Assembly: GCA_034769895.1 (NCBI GenBank)
Contig: CM068375.1
Coordinates: 250,831,542-250,895,541 of the forward strand
Length of the DNA stretch: 64,000 nucleotides
Source of the DNA: Magicicada septendecula
Lineage: Eukaryota; Arthropoda; Insecta; Hemiptera; Cicadidae
Direction of reading: 5' to 3'
Part shown: positions 10,741 to 22,229 of the stretch, piece by piece
Position numbering within the stretch: the first letter of the stretch is position 1
How the letters are laid out: each line of letters starts with the position of its first letter
Notes under the pieces: generated by a model
What the model was told of the DNA's origin: nothing
What the model saw: only the letters and a program-made list of their open reading frames with translations
The model's database searches: none
Translations under genes and position numbers: made by a program

Positions 10741-11834
10741 ACGCGGCTGTGGAAAAGGAAAACCACCCTTCACTGAACCAATATTATGGGGTGACTAGTT
10801 ACGAACATAGACAGGACAAAGACGGGACTATAAAATTAAGAATAAATAATTATCTTAAGGATATTAGAGAGGAGTTATTAGAAGAGGGTGACAATGTCAT
10901 TAAAAATAGTAACCAAGGGAATAATAGTATTGTGCAGATCAAAGCAAATATCAATGGCATAGAAGCGATATTACTCATTGACACGGGGTCAAACGTATCA
11001 CTTATCGATAGTGTTGAGTTAGAGAGGATCAAACAAAATAGTAATTTACCAATACCCACTCTACCTATAAACAACATTATTTTAGTCGGAGCAACGGGGA
11101 GGCAAAATAAATCAATAAAGAAACAGGTATCGTTAGAGATGACTAGTAATGGGGTAACAATACCAATAGGGTTATTAGTGGCGAATAATTTACCCATGAG
11201 TATCCTAATAGGCTGCGATATACTTAGGCCATACAATGCTGTAATAGATTTGGAAGGTAAGGTGATAACTTTAAAAACTAACAAGGGAATTTGGACCAAT
11301 AATTTAATCGATGTCCAAGGAAATGGTACAGACAATACACTTTATCAAGCGATAGTGACCCATTATTATTGTGCCGATCGTCCAATCAATATGCCATTAT
11401 ATCAGGAGGAAAACCCAGAGTTGTGGTTAGAAAAATTAGAAGAAATACGGGATTTCCAAAAGACGAAAGCAAGGGGTCTGATCAGCGAAAAACAGGCAGA
11501 ACAATTAATCGAGGTATACAACAATTATAAACACATATTCTCGAACGCTCCAGGTAAAGCCAGAGATTATCAATGCACCATAAAATTCAAAACTCCGGTG
11601 GAATTTAACAGGAAATCGTACCCGATCGCATACTCGCTAAAGAACGAAGTCAGGGAAGAATTGAATAGGATGATAGAGGACGACATAATCGAGTATAGTC
11701 ATTCGCCCTTTACCAGCCCAATCATAGCTGTGCCAAAAAAGAACGGAAAGGTACGTATATGTCTCAATGCTAGGGAGATCAACAAAATGATTGTTAACGA
11801 CCGCACATCACCTGGGGAGATAGAGGAATATTGA
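10719..11834 (+). CDS. pol: Pol of G, first part: aspartic protease and N-terminal RT
   Basis: Gives the protease and the first RT segment of Gag-Pol. The frame has no upstream ATG of its own and opens after TGA 10716-10718, overlapping gag by 22 nt, so it is expected to be made by -1 frameshifting. The retropepsin active site reads LLIDTGSNVSLID near 10971, with the conserved ILIGCDIL near 11202. The RT N-terminal motif is IEYSHSPFTSPIIAVPKKNG then VRICLNAREIN. The frame ends at TGA 11832-11834 in the middle of RT; the rest continues in another frame from about 11828. A single-base change near 11825-11831 is the simplest explanation and would inactivate this copy unless it is a sequencing error. 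Confidence 0.88.
   Translation, partial: DRGSFKLNAAVEKENHPSLNQYYGVTSYEHRQDKDGTIKLRINNYLKDIREELLEEGDNVIKNSNQGNNSIVQIKANINGIEAILLIDTGSNVSLIDSVELERIKQNSNLPIPTLPINNIILVGATGRQNKSIKKQVSLEMTSNGVTIPIGLLVANNLPMSILIGCDILRPYNAVIDLEGKVITLKTNKGIWTNNLIDVQGNGTDNTLYQAIVTHYYCADRPINMPLYQEENPELWLEKLEEIRDFQKTKARGLISEKQAEQLIEVYNNYKHIFSNAPGKARDYQCTIKFKTPVEFNRKSYPIAYSLKNEVREELNRMIEDDIIEYSHSPFTSPIIAVPKKNGKVRICLNAREINKMIVNDRTSPGEIEEY
10731..10737 (+). promoter_or_regulatory. -1 ribosomal frameshift site at the gag/pol junction
   Basis: TTTAAAC sits immediately before the gag stop TAA, phased exactly as T-TTA-AAC in the gag frame. A -1 slip enters the pol frame, which is open from 10719. A small GTGG/CCAC stem (10749-10752 / 10763-10766) begins 11 nt downstream; no clear pseudoknot was identified by eye. 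Confidence 0.8.
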
Positions 11835-14140
11835 AAAAGTTCCACGGAACCAAATATATAAGCTCATGGGATACGGTATGCGGATACTGGCAGATAGAAC
11901 TCCACCCTGATAGTAGGAAATATATGGCATTCATATTCGAGGGCAGAAACTATCAGTTTAAGCGGTTACCTTTTGGCTTAATAAATTCTGTGGCGGTGTT
12001 TGTAAAGATAATGGACAGAATATTGGGGCAGGAAGTACTGAAGTTTACGACAGTATACGTCGACGACCTACTGGTAACTTCAGCGAATTGGGACGACCAT
12101 TGTAATAGGGTTGAACAGGTGCTAGAGAAATTATCAGAGAATAATATCACCCTCAAATTAGACAAGTCCCAATTCATTGCAAATGAGGTAAAATTTTTAG
12201 GCTTCAATTTAACAGAACAAGGGATTACTCCATCCAAAGAGAAGGTAGAGGCCATACAGAAGTTCCCCACCCCAAAGAACAGGAAACAGCTGCAGTCATT
12301 TTTAGGAATCTGCAACTATTACAGAAAGTTTCGGTCCAATTACTCAGAACTAACTGCCAGGTTCCAAAAGCAGTTATCAGCTAAAGACAAATGGACTTGG
12401 GGACCAGAGCAAGATGGAGTGCTCAATATAATAAAGGAAAAGTTTTTAGAAACAGTAATGTTGCATCATCCCGACTTCACAAAACCATTTTTTCTAAACT
12501 GCGATGCCAGTAACGTGAGTTTAGGTGCAGCCCTATATCAGGAAGATCAGGACGGTAACCATTTACTAATTAGCTTTGCTAGCCGCGTGCTGAACAGTTG
12601 CGAACGAAACTACAATACTACCGAAAAAGAATTGTTGAGTGTAGTTTTCGCATGCGGTAAATTTAGGACATACATATTAGGGTACCCCATAACAGTTAGA
12701 AGCGACCACAAATCTATATCATTTTTAAAGCATTGTAAACTGAACCACGGAAGGCTGACGAGATGGGTTTTGGCCTTGCAAGAGTATAATATCACATGGG
12801 AATATATACCCGGCAAACAGAACGTAGCAGCCGACGTCTTATCTCGCGTCAATATACCAGACCAAACCTTTGACGGCGAAAAAGAACAATTAGCTAAGGT
12901 TTACCACATTATTAAGAGCAGGGAAGATTTAAAAAATATTTTAAACGATATAACGTCACAACAAGAGGCCGATCCAAGATTAGGGGATATTAGAAAAAGA
13001 GTACAGGAAGGCGATGAGGTCATAAATAGATTTTATTGTATACACAATGACACTTTGTTTGTAAGGAATACCCCGTACCAAGAGAATTGGAAATTAGTAA
13101 TTCCAACAGCGATAGAGAGACCGCTAATAATCGACTATCACGAGAGGTACGGACATATGGGTGCCCTCAAAGTAAGGAAGGCATTGGAAGAGCAAACATA
13201 CATCAAAGGGATGAATAAGAAGGTGCAACTGGCGATACGGTTGTGCGATATTTGTCAAAAAGTAAAGTGTGATAACGAGAGGAAAGAAGGGGTCATGATA
13301 CCCATATCATCTACCGAAAAATTGGAAAAGGTATTTCTCGATATCTGCGGACCATTTCCACGCAGCGGTGGGAGACACCGATATAAATTTATCGTAATCA
13401 TCTTCGACCACTTTAGCAAATATACAAAGCTATACCCAATAACTAGGGCAACGACCAGGAAAATAATAGACATTATTATAGAGCGATACATAATGGAGGT
13501 GGGCCAACTGTATTCTATAATTACGGACCACGGTACCCAGTTTAGGGGAAAACTTTGGAAGGAAAACCTGGGAGAACACGGAATAAAAATGTACAAGACG
13601 TCAGTATATCACCCGAATAGTAACCCAGCCGAGAGAGTGTTAAGGGAGGTAGGACGGTTACTGAGAACATACTGCCATAACGAGCAGAAAAGATGGCATG
13701 AATATGTAGCATCTACCGAGGATTTTCTCAATTTTTCATATCACAATACCATCGAGGTGTCGCCATACACAGTTATGTTCGAAAGACCCACACCACGAGA
13801 GATAAAAGAAATTATTAATTTTCCCGACGAACCCGCATACCAATTTGAAAGGGCAAAATTTTATAACAAGGTGTTAGAAAAAACGGAACAGCAGCGGAAA
13901 AAATATGTCAAATCACAGCCCAAGCCAATTAAGTATGAGGTAGGAGAAAAGGTGTTAGTTAAAAATAGAGAATTGCCCAGTGCTATACAAGGCATAACGA
14001 GGAAATTGCTACTCTTATATACAGGACCTTTCACGATAACCAGTGACAATAAAAACAATACCTACGAGGTAACTGACACGATTAGTAACAAAGTAAAAGG
14101 TACGTATAACCAAACATCATTGAAAAAGTACCATGATTAA
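11831..14140 (+). CDS. pol: Pol of G, second part: RT, RNase H, integrase
   Basis: This part contains the RT catalytic box VYVDDLLVT near 12055, preceded by RLPFGLINS. RNase H follows with the NCDASNVSLGAALY and TEKELLSVVFAC motifs, and RSDHKSISFL. Integrase has a zinc-binding HHCC segment (HERYGHMG to CDICQK), the catalytic core LDICGPFP / IITDHGTQF / NPAERVLREVG, and a C-terminal region through the stop at 14138-14140. The integrase has no obvious chromodomain. The first codon here (TTG) is not a true start; the frame continues the preceding pol segment, separated by one frameshift. It is otherwise open for 769 codons. Confidence 0.9.
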   Translation: MKKFHGTKYISSWDTVCGYWQIELHPDSRKYMAFIFEGRNYQFKRLPFGLINSVAVFVKIMDRILGQEVLKFTTVYVDDLLVTSANWDDHCNRVEQVLEKLSENNITLKLDKSQFIANEVKFLGFNLTEQGITPSKEKVEAIQKFPTPKNRKQLQSFLGICNYYRKFRSNYSELTARFQKQLSAKDKWTWGPEQDGVLNIIKEKFLETVMLHHPDFTKPFFLNCDASNVSLGAALYQEDQDGNHLLISFASRVLNSCERNYNTTEKELLSVVFACGKFRTYILGYPITVRSDHKSISFLKHCKLNHGRLTRWVLALQEYNITWEYIPGKQNVAADVLSRVNIPDQTFDGEKEQLAKVYHIIKSREDLKNILNDITSQQEADPRLGDIRKRVQEGDEVINRFYCIHNDTLFVRNTPYQENWKLVIPTAIERPLIIDYHERYGHMGALKVRKALEEQTYIKGMNKKVQLAIRLCDICQKVKCDNERKEGVMIPISSTEKLEKVFLDICGPFPRSGGRHRYKFIVIIFDHFSKYTKLYPITRATTRKIIDIIIERYIMEVGQLYSIITDHGTQFRGKLWKENLGEHGIKMYKTSVYHPNSNPAERVLREVGRLLRTYCHNEQKRWHEYVASTEDFLNFSYHNTIEVSPYTVMFERPTPREIKEIINFPDEPAYQFERAKFYNKVLEKTEQQRKKYVKSQPKPIKYEVGEKVLVKNRELPSAIQGITRKLLLLYTGPFTITSDNKNNTYEVTDTISNKVKGTYNQTSLKKYHD

Positions 14141-14224
14141 AAATCACAAATCAAATACTCAATCAGTGAGCAAGTACCATGACCAAAAACCCAAGTCAAA
14201 TACAGCATCATTGAGAAGGTACCT

Positions 14225-14740
14225 TGACTAAACATGTTAACGTGAATTTTTCAACTTAGCCATCATTAGAAAGGAGGTAGAGATTATAAATATTATTGTA
14301 CTGAGATTATTATTAATAAATATTACGAGAAGGACACTTTACACCAAAGGCATAAAGATATATATAAAATATAGATTTATTTCCAATAGCCATGTCAACG
14401 TATATTTACCAGCTTGCCCGTACTTAGAGAAGGAGAGAGATTATTATTAATAAATATTACGAGATGGACACATTCCACTATAGGCAAAATTTATTTCCAA
14501 TAGCCATGTCAACGTATATTTACCAGCTTACCCGTACTTAGAGAAGGAGAGAGATTATTATTATTAATAAATATTACGAGAAGGACACCTTACACCAAAG
14601 GCATAAAGATATATATAAAATATAGATTTATTTCCAATAGCCATGTCAACGTATATTTACCAACTTACCCGTACTTAGAGAAGGAGAGAGATTATTATAA
14701 ATGAATATTACGAGACCGACACTTAGTAAAGGAGAAAAGA
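14225..14740 (+). repeat. Four imperfect repeats of about 110-140 bp
   Basis: Units share 'agccatgtcaacgtatattt', 'acccgtacttagagaaggag' and 'taataaatattacgaga.gg'. The first unit is the most diverged. Confidence 0.75.
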
Positions 14741-15034
14741 AGGAGAAATACTGTTATATATTTGATATTTAAATGGAAATGATAAATGAAAAAAAAAAAG
14801 AGAAAAGGGAAAACTGTGTGTTACATAAGGAGGTAATGATGAATATGAATATAGCTATTAACATTGAATGATTTTAAACGATAATTTTAACCTGCGGAGA
14901 ACGATATATTAATATAATTATGAATTAATCAGAAGAGTTTAAGAAAGGGAATTTATGTGTAGGAGCCTATGATCTTTGAATATTGTATTTTTTTTTTATT
15001 ATTACTATTGTTTGTTGCAAAGGTGCAATTATTA

Positions 15035-15135
15035 TTTTCTGAACAGGGATGTGTTGCCTCTGATTTCAGTAGTTATAGATAGGAAGGGCAGATAATGTAT
15101 GCCATAGCGAGCCATTCTGACTCCCAACCCTCTAT
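15035..15135 (+). other. Conserved 3' block shared by G, X and Y (G copy)
   Basis: It contains CTGAACAGGG, then CCTCTGATTTCAG, then GCGAGCCATTCTGACTCCC, in the same order and spacing as the much closer X and Y blocks (18501-18592, 33057-33138, 55161-55256). It is non-coding in all of them. Confidence 0.5.
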
Positions 15136-15399
15136 GAAAGTTAGGGAATTGATAGGGAATTATATCAAAGATTAATTAAATAACATCAAGGTAAAAAGGA
15201 AAGGAATAGGTGATACGACAAAGAACGAAATAGGAATATTGAGTTGGATTAATATATTAAAGGAGTAGTACAGGAATTTAATTATAAGATAAAAGAATGA
15301 AATATAAAGAAGCTAATAAAAGGTTATTATAGAGATGATAATTTCATCAAAACCAAATATATGTTTTTCCAAAATTATCAACTTTAACGGCGAGGCATA

Positions 15400-18314
15400 T
15401 GTAACGTCACAGAACGTTCCATAAAAGAAATCATTTACATAGTAAGTTATCGTAAGAGGAAAGTGAGGTGAACTGTATCGAACCCAAGTAGTCCTAAAAA
15501 ATTGTGTAAATTTGTATAATAATTATTCTACTAACATGAAAAAACGACCAGACTTTGACTAAGACACAAAACCCATATATATTATTAAAGTGAATAACAG
15601 TGAAAAAACCATAAGACACTATAAGAGAGAGAAATAATGTCAGAATCAACCAAAATAAAGTCATTAATTATTAAGTTTTATAACTCTGAATAGAGTATTA
15701 AGAACTATTTTTTGTGAATAAATGGACATGATCCATTATTATATTATGTAATGTAAATAAAATAAATGTATTAAATGATTTAAATACATTATTAGAAAGA
15801 GTTTAAGTTAGAATAAAAATGATATATTTGTTATGACAAAAAATATTAATGTGTTGGATTTGAGACCATACACCAAGATTTCATGAAAAAATTAATTATT
15901 ATCAGATTTAAATAAAAACTATATGTAATTGTCAAGCAGACAATAGTGAACAATTTATCTTAAATAAAGGAAGCTGTCAAATGAATAAAAAGCAGTCAAA
16001 ATAGCCAAAAACAGTGTTAACTAAAAACATGTAATAGGCATCTAATATTGTATAATTTATGAATTTAATGTTGCCAAAATGCAACCAAATTGCATTAGAA
16101 AGTTGTAATATGATATAAAGCAACTATACTAATATATTTGACTAACTATAACATTGTAATAGTCAAGTTATCAAAATATTTACTTATACCATGTATGGCT
16201 GAAGCCAATCATCCAGTACAAAAATAATCATATCTGGCTAAATACTTACATAATGCTAACAAAAATAAGATAGAAAGGTACAATACATCAGTATACCTTA
16301 ATAAGGAACAAACTCAGTTGAAAGTAAGGTCAATTCTAAAAGAATTTAACTAATAAGAGTGAGATTTGTCACACTATGAAAAAAGGACATCTCAAGACCA
16401 ATCAATGATGCTATGTCATCTTGTGATAAATATAATATATGTACAGAGTAACCAGGTATCACAAAAGATAGACAAAATAATAAACTCTGTGTGTACACTA
16501 GTGAAATAATACATATATTAAAGAAAAAGACTAATCATTGTATTAGAAAACTGACAACAATCTAGGCCATGAGCAGAGGCCATATAAAATTGTATTTATT
16601 TGTGTTTTATCTATGTTAAAATTTGTTTATTTTGTTGTAGGAAGGTAGTAGTATTAGATGTTCAGCTTGTGGAAGGAACTTAGTAACTCCACAACAATTT
16701 TTGTTATAAAAATTGAGTTTTCAATGACAACAACTCAAGGTGAGAGTTGTATATTGTATTATTTATTAGACTTAAGTTAATTAGAAACCAATCATATTTA
16801 GTATCGCTAGATTCAGTTGAAAACAGGGAATCTAAATGTATTAATGGCATACAAATTGTGAGTACTAATGTAAAACTGTTTGATAAATACCAGAGTAATT
16901 TTTGAAATATCCTTAGTATGAAGAATAAGAAATTCGTTCTAAAAGCTTCTACGGAAGTGAAAATTGTTCCATGACATTCCATTTCGTTTATTCTCGAACA
17001 ATCTAGAAAGAATTTTACACAAATATACCGGAAGTCGATGAAAACAGTCAACCTGAATTAGTATAAAAGAGAGACCAAATTCGACCCAAAAAACACTTGA
17101 AACTTGAACTCCAGAGCTAATGCATCTCACACAACACTGATCAACGCAGCTAAGGCGAAACCGAGAGGCGAGAAATCGACAAGACCCGAAGAAAGGCTTT
17201 TCCCGTACATAGACATACCGACTGACTTAACCTCAACGAGAATCTACGCCAAAAGTGTCGCTGAAATAGAGCAGTGATACGGCAAATTTTAATAGAAATC
17301 ACGCAGCCAGAACGTCCACGGCCCAGGAGGGACCAAAAATTTAAATAGAGAACGAATTCTGCTGTGTTCGCATTGACTGACTAACTTAACAATAATCCCC
17401 TTCACGTAAACAAACAATACACAAAGCCTTTCTCGTCAACATGGGAATCAGCGCTGCGGTGGCCGATTTCTGAATCAACGCTAAACAGATGATTCATAGT
17501 GGCGGCGTTTGAACGATATTCTACTACCAAACGTTTTGACAAAAAGTGCGGAAATAGTATACGATCGCAAAATTGACTTAAAATAGATTCAGTGCACATA
17601 CGAAGAGGCGAGATTGATAAACTACCCGAGAGGAGTGTCCTGTGCGAGATTAATTATTCATTGGAACGTGAGTTACCAAAATTAAAGTCATTTTTACCTG
17701 GTTACATTTATCACACAGTTGTACTACACATGCCACACACCTTCAAATCACTTAGTTTTTCTTGTAAGGCATCTAATTGATATGTCTTGGTAGTTCAAAG
17801 GAGTCACGTCCTGAGAGTAAAGATTTTTTCACATATTAAACTCATGCTTTTCAACTGAGTAAAAAATTTTTAAAACACTAGCCGATACTTGATTGGATAT
17901 ATCTAAAATTGTCAATAATAATAATAATACCTTGTGAAGTTTTTATTAACTCTGCAATTGTATAATTTTTTATATGAATGTTAGTCCTTCAGACGATTTG
18001 TTTGTTTTTGAAGAACCATTAAAATCACCTGATTTCTTTCAAGCTAAACTGACTTGTTTATATTTTTTTTCATAAAAGTAAGATTTAGAAAATTTTAATT
18101 ACTTTAATAATCACATTTATTTCTTGGAACAAACGATTCCAAGTGGCGCCCACAAAAAACATAGTATTAAGTTGTGCTACAGGACTACATCACTGCAGAG
18201 GATCCAGTCAACGGTAAGTAACAAAAAGTGCGTGGAGGTAACGCCCGACACACAGTTTGACAACACAAACAACACTATTACAACATTTACCACAACTTAT
18301 TCTCCAACGTTGTA
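15400..18314 (+). repeat. 3' LTR of G
   Basis: It matches the 5' LTR almost throughout; differences include a shorter AAT microsatellite near 17920 and scattered substitutions. It ends AACGTTGTA before the ACGT duplication. Confidence 0.9.
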
Positions 18315-18318
18315 ACGT

Positions 18319-18860
18319 ATAGATAAAGAACATCTGAATAAATCAATAAGAAGAAAAATCATTTGATCTGACTAACAGCAGAGTAAATAATCCCTAGAGT
18401 GTTTTTAGTTATATTTTTATATTATATTAGTCGCAAATAGACTATTTATTATTATTATTAAATGGTGATTGTATGTTGAAATAAGTTCCAGCAATCAATT
18501 TTATTGAGCAGATGGTATGACCTCTGAACTCAGAATAGGTATATTATGGACAGCGGAGTAATAGAGCCACAAGTGCCCTCTGAATAATGCCCATTTATAT
18601 TAATAGAAGGAGAATAATTAGGGAAGTAAAACCTTCGAGGCATATAACACTCATAAGAAAGGAAAAGGAGAAAAGAATATCAGATCAAGGATCATGAAAT
18701 ATGAAATAAACAAATGTAAACAGAAGACAATCTAATTGATAAGTTCAACGATAATAACATTCTATAATAAGATGTAAAGCCGAAGATAATTTAATTGATG
18801 ATTTCAGTAAAAACAACCACGTTATTTTTAGAAATAATTAATTTTGGTGGTGAAGCATTA
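18319..18860 (+). other. X internal region, copy 1, 3' part
   Basis: It continues the sequence interrupted at 5801 and is collinear with 32871-33350 plus 35451-35514. Non-coding. It carries the conserved block at 18501-18592 and the unoccupied Penelope target site at 18786-18796, and ends TTTTGGTGGTGAAGCATTA next to the LTR. Confidence 0.8.
18501..18592 (+). other. Conserved 3' block (X copy 1)
   Basis: TTATTGAGCAGAT, CCTCTGAACTCAG, GCGGAGTAATAGAGCCACA and GTGCCCTCTGA also occur in this order in Y (reverse strand, 55161-55256). Confidence 0.65.
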
Positions 18861-19670
18861 TGTAACGTGACCTACGGTAGCACAAGATTTACAAGTATCA
18901 ATAAGTGAAGAAAAGCTGTATAATAAAAATTAATAAATAGAAATGATAGAACAACACCACTAACTGAATTAGACGTAGACAAGGACAATGACGATGACAA
19001 GACCCAATAGATTGGAAAAGGTGATCCAGAAAAAATAGTTAAAGTCCAAATATAAAAATACCCAATTGTCAATAAGAATTATATACTATATAAAAGTACA
19101 AAATTAAGTAGGGAAATAAATAGTATGTAAACAGTAGGGAATGTAAAAGGAAAATGAAATGTAAGAACAAATATAATGATAATATAAAGAAATAGTGTTG
19201 ATAAATAAACTATCAAAAGACAATATTATAAAAATAAACTAAAATAGCAATAGTTAAGTAGGAAAGTGGGGATAATTAACGAACCTTGATAGGACCCAGT
19301 GATAATAAATACATGAAATATAAAATACAATGTTAGAAGGTGAACTAAAAAAAGTGATAATTCAGTAAGAAAGATAATAATAATTAATGAACCATGATAG
19401 GACCCAGTGATAATCAATGAACTACATAAAAACACTAGATAATAAAGTGAAGTGTAGTCAGGAATAAAGAAAGAACTTGTGATAATAACCAATAAGTAAT
19501 AACTGGACCCAAATATAATAAATAAACTGTATAAATTATAAGGGATAGTTATGATTAGATATTGGCATAGTTTTAATTAAATCAGAAAATGTTTGTAGTT
19601 GATATAACAATGTTTATTAGAAGTAAACCACTGATAATTGTTTTTCATTATTTTAAGGAAGTGTTCTAGT
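18861..19670 (+). repeat. X LTR copy 2, left part
   Basis: It starts TGTAACGTGACCTACGG and is collinear with 35515-36323. It is interrupted by element L after GTGTTCTAGT and resumes at 27604. Confidence 0.85.
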
Positions 19671-21042
<1,372 letters not shown>

Positions 21043-21044
21043 AG

Positions 21045-21062
21045 TGGCGCCCGAACAGGGAC
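21045..21062 (+). promoter_or_regulatory. Primer binding site of L (tRNA-Lys type)
   Basis: TGGCGCCCGAACAGGGAC is two bases after the LTR. This is the well-known 18-nt complement of the 3' end of tRNA-Lys(UUU). Confidence 0.9.
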
Positions 21063-21241
21063 AGTTTTATTAATTAAAAAACTACATTAGTAAAAACCGT
21101 ACCTACAGAAAAAATACAAACATGTTTTTGGGGTTAGCGGAATAAAATAAAAAGTGCGTTATTCGCATGAAATTGGCTATACAATATCTTATATATTGAA
21201 TATATTATATGTAAGCACAAGTATCAAGTATACAAATAAGA

Positions 21242-21787
21242 ATGTCAGATAGCGAAAATAACGTAAATGACACAACTAGTGTCGCAAATCTTGATGAATC
21301 AAACATGAGTGATTCTGAAACACATTCGACTCAAAGTGCGAGTCAAAATAAAATAGAAATGAATGTAACAGACCAAAACAATGTAACTGAAGATTCGGGG
21401 ATTCAAATAACCCCTATTTTGAGTAGGGAGCGTACAACTAATAATGAAGAAGTCAGCTTCACTGACATTGAAACAGAGAGCCAAATAAATATAGAATTAA
21501 CGGGAACTGAGTCGAAAATTATGGATGACGTACTGCATTCAACACCAGTCCCGATTAAAAAATCTGAGGACCAAGATATGATGAAAATGATCCAATTGCT
21601 TTTAGAAAAAAATACAATGTTGTGTACTAGTTTCAATAAATTTGATGTAAAGTTAGATGAACAGAAAAGCGAGATGCAAGAATTTAAAAGTAGTGTAAAT
21701 GAGAAATTAGATATACAGAGCAATTTTAATAAAAAAAGTCGAAGAACAGAATATTCAGTTTCGACAGAGTATCAGCGTAAAATTTGA
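21242..21787 (+). CDS. L gag-position protein, N-terminal part
   Basis: 181 codons, beginning MSDSENNVNDTTSVANLDES. The N-terminal 110 residues are acidic and rich in Ser, Asn and Thr. From about residue 115 a coiled coil begins (MIQLLLEKN, KFDVKLDEQKSEMQEFKSSV). After NFNKK the frame is probably out of register: the coiled coil continues in the +1 frame from an A7 run at 21731-21737, leaving a short artefactual tail here. The long N-terminal coiled coil resembles the layout of G Gag, but no sequence match was recognised. No domain is assigned. Confidence 0.6.
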   Translation: MSDSENNVNDTTSVANLDESNMSDSETHSTQSASQNKIEMNVTDQNNVTEDSGIQITPILSRERTTNNEEVSFTDIETESQINIELTGTESKIMDDVLHSTPVPIKKSEDQDMMKMIQLLLEKNTMLCTSFNKFDVKLDEQKSEMQEFKSSVNEKLDIQSNFNKKSRRTEYSVSTEYQRKI

Positions 21788-22229
21788 TGAACTTAAAACT
21801 GAAATTAATAAAGTACAAATCAACTGTGAGAGTAACTTTAACAAATTGAAATATGAATTAAATGAAACGTTGAGTCACTCATTAAATAGTATGAATAATA
21901 AAATTGACAAAATAGAGAGTAATGTGGTGGAAAAATTTGATAAACAAAGACAAAAGGTAATTGAAAATTTTGAATGTAAAACAGAGGATAATTATAATGA
22001 TATGTGTAAAAACGTAGTAGTAGAGAGTAAGATAACAAATAGTAACAATGATATTGAAAATGGTAGTGTAATTGAAAAGGTGGTATCAGAGAGTGAAACG
22101 TTGAAACTAGATAGTGAAATAGTGAGTGAGAGAGAGAAAGTTATATGTAGTAACGAAGTTGTAATTAGTGTTGATGAATTAGAAAAAGAATGGAGAGAGA
22201 GAGTAGCTGAATGTGTAGGGCGAGGGTAA
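21738..22229 (+). CDS. L gag-position protein, middle part (coiled coil)
   Basis: It continues the preceding coiled coil in the +1 frame after an A7 run, with heptad-like repeats (FNKLKYELNETLSHSLN, NNKIDKIESNVVEKFDKQ). It ends at 22229 in a charged stretch (ELEKEWRERVAECVGRG). There is no initiation context at its beginning, so it is either joined to the upstream frame by a one-base insertion or read by a frameshift. Function unknown. Confidence 0.55.
   Translation, partial: VEEQNIQFRQSISVKFDELKTEINKVQINCESNFNKLKYELNETLSHSLNSMNNKIDKIESNVVEKFDKQRQKVIENFECKTEDNYNDMCKNVVVESKITNSNNDIENGSVIEKVVSESETLKLDSEIVSEREKVICSNEVVISVDELEKEWRERVAECVGRG

Larger units (their letters stand above)
14141..15399 (+). 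other. 3' non-coding region of G
   Basis: No env-like frame is present. It holds tandem repeats at 14225-14740 and a block at 15035-15135 related to the 3' regions of X and Y. It ends TTTAACGGCGAGGCATA against the 3' LTR. Confidence 0.75.
5802..18314 (+). mobile_element. Gypsy-type LTR retrotransposon G, nearly intact and young
   Basis: Two LTRs (5802-8729 and 15400-18314) flank gag and pol in the order protease, RT, RNase H, integrase, the Ty3/Gypsy order. The target-site duplication is ACGT (5798-5801 and 18315-18318); the unoccupied site is visible in X copy 2 at 32867-32870. The LTRs differ at only about a dozen positions, including two short-repeat length changes, pointing to a recent insertion. 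No env-like frame follows pol. Confidence 0.92.

Noticed and set aside
14141..15399. Possible env gene after pol of G
   Set aside because: No open frame of useful length; the region is tandem repeats and AT-rich sequence.
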